This document shows positions 35,661 to 41,058 of a DNA stretch of 64,000 nt, piece after piece. The first letter of the stretch is position 1; each line of letters begins with the position of its first letter. Location of the stretch: positions 6,761,001 to 6,825,000 of the forward strand of contig NZ_JARUBN010000001.1 of assembly GCF_029626265.1 (NCBI RefSeq), written 5' to 3'. Below the pieces are notes generated by a model, which worked only from the letters and a program-made list of their open reading frames with translations, had not been told where the DNA came from and did no database searches. Source of the DNA: Micromonospora sp. WMMD1102 (GTDB lineage Bacteria > Actinomycetota > Actinomycetes > Mycobacteriales > Micromonosporaceae). Both the position numbers and the translations under genes were made by a program.

Positions 35661-36601
35661 GTTCTGCCGTACCTGTCCTGATCGTCGGAGAACGCGCAGA
35701 CCCGCATGTCGGTGCCGTCGTGGACCTGCTTCCGGCTCGAGGCACGGTCGTCCTCGACGCGGTCAGCCAAAGCGACGTCGTGCAGTGGCTTGACCCGGTC
35801 AGCGTTCGACTGGTCGACGTCTCCGGCTCCGCCGTGAGCGTCGGAGCGAATCACATGCCTGCCCGTGGCTGGATCCGGCGTCTGGCTCCTGCGGGCTGGG
35901 ATCTGGGTGTGCCTCTGGGCGGTCACGGCGCTGCAAGGTTGTCCTCACGGCTGGCGCTACTCGCCGCGATTTTGCGCGAGCCGAGCCTGACCTGGGTGAC
36001 CTCGGTGGACCCGTTGTTTGCTGCAGAGAACAAGGTGGTGCAGTACCGCGCCGCTCTGACCGCCGGGATCCGGATCCCGGCCACAGCCATGAGCGGCTCA
36101 CCAGGTGACCTGGCAGCGGAATTGGGTGACTCGTTCGTCCTGAAACCGCTTGGGCCTGGCCACTTTCAGGAGCCGGACGGCTCGTCGCGGGTGCTCTACA
36201 TCAAGAAGGTTCAGGCTGCCGGATTGGCTGGTAGCGACCTGCTCGACGCGCCGTTCCTTGCGCAGGAGGTCGTCGCGGCCGAAGCCCACCTGCGGGTCGT
36301 GACGGTCGGCAGCCGTGCGTGGACGGCGGAGTTGGATGCCCATGGCCTGCCCCTCGATTGGCGCGAGGACGAATCCGCGCACCACACCTTCGCGGCCACG
36401 GACCGGTGGCCGCAGGTCGAGAAGGCTGCCGTGCGGCTGGCCGCGATCTTGGGCGTCGGCTACAGCAGCCAGGACTGGCTGATCGACGAGGGCGGCCCGG
36501 TGTTCCTCGATCTGAATCCGGGTGGCCAGTGGTTGTTCCTTCCCGAGCCGATCGCCACGTCGGTGGCGCAGGCCCTCGCCGACTGGTTAGCGGGCCGGTA
36601 G
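35657..36601 (+). CDS. ATP-grasp ligase, graspetide-maturase/RimK-like
   Basis: 314 aa. An N-terminal pre-ATP-grasp domain (VPVLIVGERADPHVGAVVDL), then the ATP-grasp core: SFVLKPLGPGHF with the ATP-binding Lys, FLAQEVVAAEAHLRVVTVG, DWREDESAHH, and the metal-binding C-terminal segment VFLDLNPGGQWLFLPE. The last motif and LRVVTVG are those of MvdC/MvdD/TgmB-type ligases that crosslink peptide side chains. TTG start inside the upstream stop; its own TAG overlaps the GTG of the next gene, so the three genes form a tight operon. Confidence 0.8.
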   Translation: MSSAVPVLIVGERADPHVGAVVDLLPARGTVVLDAVSQSDVVQWLDPVSVRLVDVSGSAVSVGANHMPARGWIRRLAPAGWDLGVPLGGHGAARLSSRLALLAAILREPSLTWVTSVDPLFAAENKVVQYRAALTAGIRIPATAMSGSPGDLAAELGDSFVLKPLGPGHFQEPDGSSRVLYIKKVQAAGLAGSDLLDAPFLAQEVVAAEAHLRVVTVGSRAWTAELDAHGLPLDWREDESAHHTFAATDRWPQVEKAAVRLAAILGVGYSSQDWLIDEGGPVFLDLNPGGQWLFLPEPIATSVAQALADWLAGR

Positions 36602-37365
36602 TGCCTGTCATCGCCCCGAACGAACGGTTCGCCGAGGCCCGGGTGTACGCCTACTACGTGCTCGCCGTGTTCCGCCCTGGGATCGAAGTGCCCACCTTCG
36701 GTCGGCCCGAGGACTTCACCGACAGCCTCGACGGCCTCACCGATGACGACTACAAGATCGTTCTTGAAGAAGGGCGCCGACAACTCGACCGGCAACTGGC
36801 TGATCTTGAAAAGAACAAGTCACGAGCCGCGACCATGCTGACCGTCGGGCTGGCGGAGATCGGCGTCCTTGCGGCGGGCGCGAATCGGGCCTTTACTCAC
36901 GGGCCCTGGACCAGCGTTGTTTGGGTTGTGAGCGCGTTCCTTGCATTGTTCGCCTTGGGTGGAGCAGTCTCACTGCTCACCTCCCAGGCCGTGTTCGGAC
37001 GCGTCGACACGCCCACGATCGCTACCGGCCCAACACCCGTACAGCAGCAGGTCGCGATCGGCTACGCCCGGTCGATCGGCTGGGGAGAAGAGACCATCCG
37101 GACCCAGATCACGGTCCTCCGGGACGGCGTCCTGCTCGCGGTCGCATCTGCGATGCTGTACGCGCTGATCTGGCCGTTCATCTCCAGCGCGCCAAAGCAA
37201 CAGAGCAACCCGCAGCCCAATCCCACAGGAGTATCGACCACATGCCCGGCGACCTGTACGCCTTCCTTGCCCAGCAGCCCGCCCAACACAACGAGCCCGA
37301 ACGGCCTGGCACCGAGCCCGACGAGCGGCGTCCCAGCCCCAGCACCATCTACACAGCATCCATAG
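36601..37365 (+). CDS. membrane protein of the ATP-grasp operon, 254 aa
   Basis: GTG 36601 overlaps the ATP-grasp stop. An N-terminal soluble helical region (DDYKIVLEEGRRQLDRQLAD), two membrane helices near residues 82-135 (MLTVGLAEIGVLAAGANRAF, VVWVVSAFLALFALGGAVSL) and a third near 180-200 (GVLLAVASAMLYALIWPFIS), then a 50-residue Pro/Ser/Thr tail. No family recognised. It could be an exporter-like, immunity or effector membrane protein of the cassette. The tail overlaps another good-looking ORF. Confidence 0.7.
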   Translation: MPVIAPNERFAEARVYAYYVLAVFRPGIEVPTFGRPEDFTDSLDGLTDDDYKIVLEEGRRQLDRQLADLEKNKSRAATMLTVGLAEIGVLAAGANRAFTHGPWTSVVWVVSAFLALFALGGAVSLLTSQAVFGRVDTPTIATGPTPVQQQVAIGYARSIGWGEETIRTQITVLRDGVLLAVASAMLYALIWPFISSAPKQQSNPQPNPTGVSTTCPATCTPSLPSSPPNTTSPNGLAPSPTSGVPAPAPSTQHP

Positions 37366-37418
37366 AGACGATCGACAACGACCGCGCGACCCCGTTGCTC
37401 GGCAACATCAGCCTGTAG
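37242..37418 (+). CDS. 58-aa ORF overlapping the membrane-protein tail
   Basis: ATG with AGGAG (37228-37232) upstream; GC3 is very high. The sequence starts MPGDLYAFLAQQPAQHNEPE and ends with a Thr/Asp/Glu-rich segment (STIYTASIETIDNDRATPLL). It overlaps the end of the 254-aa gene by 124 nt in another frame. It could be a real small peptide, even a second ATP-grasp substrate, or the true frame with the 254-aa tail being artefactual. Confidence 0.5.
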   Translation: MPGDLYAFLAQQPAQHNEPERPGTEPDERRPSPSTIYTASIETIDNDRATPLLGNISL

Positions 37419-37465
37419 CCCGAGGCGAGCCGATCGGCTCGCCTCTCACCACATCTTGGGTATGG

Positions 37466-38332
37466 CTAGTTCGCCTCCCCGGGGCCGGCCGGCGCCTCGA
37501 CCAAGTCGCATTCGTCGACCCATCGGGCGAGAAGGCTCAGAGCAGCAAGCCGCTCCACGGCGTTCTGTTCATCAAGCTGCCCCGCCCCGTGCGCCACAGA
37601 GTTGCGGATCGTCATCTGCACGCCCGGCGCATAGAACCGGAGCCCTCCGTTCATCGAGCTGACATCCCGGTTCGCCGGATTACCCGGCCAGCGCAGCCGC
37701 GGCTTACCCGGCACCGGGTCCTTGTCCGAGAACGCCTCCTGCCACAAAGCGGTGTCGGCCACATCGTTACGCCCAGTACGTGTCTTGACCAACAGGACGA
37801 CGGCTTCAGCCGCAGCGGCGACGGCCTCGCGAAAGTGCCGGTCACGCCACAAACGCGACGCGGCACCCCACACCACGGGATGCATCGCCTCCGCCCCAAC
37901 GGATGGCGGACGTTCAGCCTCGGCCTGCAGGATAAGCCCGTCCAACCGGCCGAGCGCTTGATCGCATGCCCCGAAAACGTCAACCGCTTCCAGAAGCGGC
38001 TTCGGCCGCGTGACCGTCTGCCAGTTGGCGATCGGATCGACGACGCCGGCACCCTGCACAGCAACCGCCACCTGCGTCAGGGGTACTGCTGCGGCAGCTC
38101 GCCCAGCGGCGCGAGAAACACGGGCCTGCCGGCGAGCGACCTCTCTCGGGTCGGAGCCCTCGCGAAGGAGCACCGCAGGGGCGATGCCGCGCGCAAAGCC
38201 TCCTAAGCCGCCGGCCTCCCCGTTTTCTACGTACAGTTCGAGCAGGTCGTCGAACGCGTCGCGGAATTCGGCAACCGCCGACGCCAGGGCCTTGAGGTAG
38301 TCCGGGTTCCTACGCGCTTCCACGCGCCTCAT
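37466..38332 (-). CDS. TIGR02391 (Ymh)-family protein, HEPN-like
   Basis: 288 aa. The C-terminal half matches the TIGR02391 pattern: MHPVVWGAASRLWRDRHFRE, AVAAAAEAVVLLVKTRTGRN, ALWQEAFSDKDP and MTIRNSVAHGAGQLDEQNAV. The R-N-S-V-A-H string fits the Rx4H motif of HEPN ribonucleases; the Ymh family is commonly placed near HEPN-type Abi proteins. The N-terminal 110 residues are helical and family-less. Convergent with the ATP-grasp operon. A role in phage defence or as a toxin is inference. Confidence 0.7.
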   Translation of the reverse strand: MRRVEARRNPDYLKALASAVAEFRDAFDDLLELYVENGEAGGLGGFARGIAPAVLLREGSDPREVARRQARVSRAAGRAAAAVPLTQVAVAVQGAGVVDPIANWQTVTRPKPLLEAVDVFGACDQALGRLDGLILQAEAERPPSVGAEAMHPVVWGAASRLWRDRHFREAVAAAAEAVVLLVKTRTGRNDVADTALWQEAFSDKDPVPGKPRLRWPGNPANRDVSSMNGGLRFYAPGVQMTIRNSVAHGAGQLDEQNAVERLAALSLLARWVDECDLVEAPAGPGEAN

Positions 38333-38339
38333 CGTTCCA

Positions 38340-38690
38340 CGGCTGATCTACCGCGCAGAGACCCGCCTCGAACGAGACCGCGCCGATCGGTTTGAGCAGC
38401 AACGCCGCTTTGTCTACCTCGACATGGCCCGCCATGCGCAGCACCGGCAGACGACGATGGGCAGGCTTGCGGATCCGGAGAGCTACCGGGACGGCTCGTT
38501 CCCTGACCTGGTGCGCGTGGACGCCCGGCCCGGGTTATCGCGGGCGTGAACGGCAGTCAGCCAGTTCGGCCGACAGATGCACATCGCACTCAACGCCGAG
38601 GACGACCAGCGCAACGAGGTCGTCGCTAGCTTCAACGCCACCTTGGGGATCTTGCCCAATACCCCGCAGGTGACCTCCAGGCACCAGCCG
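38340..38690 (+). pseudogene. relic of a plus-strand gene
   Basis: A frame ending at a TGA near 38549 reads DRFEQQRRFVYLDMARHAQH and SYRDGSFPDLVRVDARPGLS; a second frame continues QFGRQMHIALNAEDDQRNEV, VASFNATLGILPN. Both look coding and could be one protein broken by a frameshift. Family not recognised. Confidence 0.35.
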
Positions 38691-38713
38691 CCTCGTATCA
38701 AGCAGATGACAAT

Positions 38714-38847
38714 CTTGTTCAAGGCGGCGCGGATCTTGTTCAACCGCTCACGGATCTCGACGGCGATCCGCACGGCTCGAGCGATACCGAGAGCCGATGT
38801 TTCGGCGCCTCTGACCTGCGTGTCACTTGCGGAGGATCTTGTTCAAC
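38714..38847. promoter_or_regulatory. TTGTTCAA sites upstream of the methyltransferase operon
   Basis: CTTGTTCAAG at 38714-38723, CTTGTTCAAC at 38735-38744 and 38838-38847, each preceded by AT or GAT. Same motif as the array at 34835-35130. Confidence 0.6.
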
Positions 38848-38889
38848 CCAGCGGCACCAAATGACGCGCCCGGGTCGGCGCGCAGTGCA

Positions 38890-38927
38890 GTTTCCAATCC
38901 GAGGCCCGGATCTGTAATCCCCTAGTG
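38890..38927 (+). promoter_or_regulatory. 38-bp conserved element, copy 2 (upstream of methyltransferases)
   Basis: Starts GTTTCCAATCCGAGG and ends TAATCCCCTAGTG, 20 nt before the first methyltransferase start. Partner of 33877-33914, so the two operons that point away from the cargo island share it. Confidence 0.7.
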
Positions 38928-38946
38928 TCAGCGCTCGTCGGCGGAC

Positions 38947-39678
38947 GTGGCCCACACGCCCATGCCGAAGCCCAACTCCACCGCCCCCGGTGACCGGCCG
39001 CAGCCGGTACCGGTCGGGCTGCTCCTTCCCCGTACCCGCGTCCCACGCACTCCCCTGCGGAGCGTGCCGGACTGGTACGGGCTGTCCCCGAGCCACCTCG
39101 CCTACCTCATCCGCCGCTACACCCGCATCGGCGGTGTGGTGCTCGACCTCGACGCGCACCCCGCCACCCTCGCAGCGACCACCTACCTGCGCCGGGTACC
39201 CGCCCGACTGGTCACCACTCGCCGCGGCCCGCGTCTGCGGCTCCTAACGTCCGCCCCTGAACGCCGGGCAGCATGTCGGTCCGGCGAGGGTGTGGACCTG
39301 ATCCTCGCGAGGCTGCCCGAAGGGACGCAGGGCCTCACCCGGCACGGCGCGGCCACGGCGATGACCACCTGGCGACCTCTGCTGCGCCCCGGCGGGTTCC
39401 TGCTCGTCGGGCTCACCACCGCGCCGCCGCCTCAGTCGGGCGGGTTCAGCCACCGCGCCACGGTCATCGCCGCCGCCCGCACCGCCGGGCTCTTCTACCA
39501 CCAGCACATCCCCGCCGTCTTCGTTCCGCTGCCCGACCACGAGCCACGCACCGCCCCGGAACACCCAGACGAGGCCGACGACGGCCGGCGTCTGCTCGAC
39601 GGCCGGCACCTCCCGGCGTTCCGGGACCTGGTCGTGTTCGGCACCACCGCCACCGGTCAGGAGAACGCCCGTGCCTGA
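38947..39678 (+). CDS. methyltransferase-like protein, 243 aa
   Basis: GTG 38947 or ATG 38962. Rossmann-like elements: GGVVLDLDAHPATLAATTYL in the place of motif I, WRPLLRPGGFLLVGLTTAPP as the post-motif strand, and GVDLILARLPEG. Motif I lacks the usual Gly-rich loop, so SAM binding may be weak or absent. It overlaps the next methyltransferase gene by 8 nt, and the pair is common in actinobacterial ICEs. Confidence 0.65.
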   Translation: MAHTPMPKPNSTAPGDRPQPVPVGLLLPRTRVPRTPLRSVPDWYGLSPSHLAYLIRRYTRIGGVVLDLDAHPATLAATTYLRRVPARLVTTRRGPRLRLLTSAPERRAACRSGEGVDLILARLPEGTQGLTRHGAATAMTTWRPLLRPGGFLLVGLTTAPPPQSGGFSHRATVIAAARTAGLFYHQHIPAVFVPLPDHEPRTAPEHPDEADDGRRLLDGRHLPAFRDLVVFGTTATGQENARA

Positions 39679-40606
39679 AACTCGTCCCATATTCCACACC
39701 GCCGGCTCCCACGACCTCCGACCGCCGTACCCCGCCGCGTCTGATCTGGGGGCCTTGCTCACCGAGGGCTACCTCGGCTCGGTGTGGCTCACCGGCCAAC
39801 ACCCGTCCCGCGACCTGCGGCGCGGCCGATACACCCCGGAGTCGTTGACGCACCCCGGCAAGATGCTGCCGACCATTCCCCGGTACGCCATCCGCACCTA
39901 CACCAGCTCCGGTGACCTGGTGCTCGATCCGATGGCCGGCATCGGTACTACCGTGATCGAGGCCATGCGCCTCGGCCGGCACGGCGTCGGGGTCGAGTAC
40001 GAAGCCGAATGGGTCGCCAAGGCAGCGAACAACATCCGCCAAGCCGTTCAGGCTGGGACGCCAGACCGGGGCGAGATCTACCACGGAGACTCCACCACGC
40101 TGCCCTCCCTGCTGCCGGCGAGCCTGCACGGGCAGGTCTCCCTAGTAATCACCTCACCGCCGTACGGACCATCCACCCACGGCCACGTCCGCACCCCAGG
40201 CCCGAGACGCGGCAAGGTCCGCAAGCTCCACCACAAGTACGGCAACGGCGACAACCTCGCCTACCGCAGCCACGGCCAACTCGCCGACGGGTTCACCGCG
40301 ATCCTCGCCGGCTGCCGCCAGGTGCTACGTCCTGGTGGACGGGTCATCGTCACCGCCCGGCCCTACCGCCGCCACGGCGAACTCGTCGACATCCCTGGCA
40401 TGGTCGTCGCCGCCGGCATCAACGCCGGCCTGGAACTGGTCGAGGAGTGCATCGCCCTCATCTGCGGCGTCCGCGACGGCGTGATCATCCCCCGCGCCTC
40501 GTTCTTCCAGCAGAAGAACATCCGCGACGCCATCGCCACCGGCGACCCGCAATGGCTCGTCCAGCACGAAGACGTGGTGGTCCTCCGCGCCCCGCTGAGC
40601 CCATGA
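39671..40606 (+). CDS. site-specific DNA methyltransferase (DNA methylase N4/N6 type)
   Basis: 311 aa. Motif I VLDPMAGIGTTVIEAMRLGR with the DPMxGxGTT loop, motif IV LVITSPPYGPSTHG (SPPY, typical of N4-cytosine or N6-adenine enzymes), and RQVLRPGGRVIVTARPYRRH. No restriction endonuclease is adjacent, so this is an orphan methylase. On a mobile element it could protect incoming DNA from host restriction. Target sequence unknown. Confidence 0.85.
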   Translation: MPETRPIFHTAGSHDLRPPYPAASDLGALLTEGYLGSVWLTGQHPSRDLRRGRYTPESLTHPGKMLPTIPRYAIRTYTSSGDLVLDPMAGIGTTVIEAMRLGRHGVGVEYEAEWVAKAANNIRQAVQAGTPDRGEIYHGDSTTLPSLLPASLHGQVSLVITSPPYGPSTHGHVRTPGPRRGKVRKLHHKYGNGDNLAYRSHGQLADGFTAILAGCRQVLRPGGRVIVTARPYRRHGELVDIPGMVVAAGINAGLELVEECIALICGVRDGVIIPRASFFQQKNIRDAIATGDPQWLVQHEDVVVLRAPLSP

Positions 40607-40911
40607 CCGGGCGCCGGCGAGAACCGCTGCGGCGTCGTAGCCGGACGACGCAGCCGCACGCAGAGTCATCACCCGCAACGGCCGACGGCTCCATCCCGGA
40701 CGCCGGCCTTGACCCGCCGGCCCCGGTAGGGATCGATGGATCGGGGATCAACGACGACGGCCCACCCCTAACGATCAGGGTGCAGGTTCGGATCGCTGCC
40801 GGCGGTCAGGCCCGTGCTGTCGCTGCCGCACAGGGGCGCGCAGTGCGCGCCCTGCTGGCCACGCTGCCAGGCAATTCGGCGACGACCCCGGATGGTACGA
40901 CCAACCGGTAG
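40603..40911 (+). CDS. small hypothetical protein, 102 aa
   Basis: ATGA-coupled to the methyltransferase. A disordered N-terminal half and one short ordered region (PPLTIRVQVRIAAGGQARAV). A 17-bp hairpin starts one base after its stop. Confidence 0.55.
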   Translation: MTGRRREPLRRRSRTTQPHAESSPATADGSIPDAGLDPPAPVGIDGSGINDDGPPLTIRVQVRIAAGGQARAVAAAQGRAVRALLATLPGNSATTPDGTTNR

Positions 40912-40949
40912 ATGGTTCGGGTCAGCGGCTACCCGCTGACCCGAACCAT
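40912..40949 (+). terminator. perfect 17-bp hairpin
   Basis: ATGGTTCGGGTCAGCGG (40912-40928) pairs fully with 40933-40949 around a CTAC loop. No U tract. It separates the methyltransferase operon from the recombinase leader. Confidence 0.8.
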
Positions 40950-40968
40950 GCCCTCAGATGGAGGAGGG

Positions 40969-41058
40969 ATGACAGTGCGAGACACCGACGCCACAACCTG
41001 TCAGGACAGGTGCGCGGAACGTGACCCCGCTGAACTCGTGCGGGAGGGCCGGCGATGA
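40969..41058 (+). CDS. 29-aa leader peptide of the serine recombinase
   Basis: ATG after GGAGGAGGG; it reads MTVRDTDATTCQDRCAERDP and stops in an ATGA overlap with the recombinase start at 41055. The strong ribosome site and the exact coupling argue that it is translated, probably to set recombinase expression. Confidence 0.6.
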   Translation: MTVRDTDATTCQDRCAERDPAELVREGRR

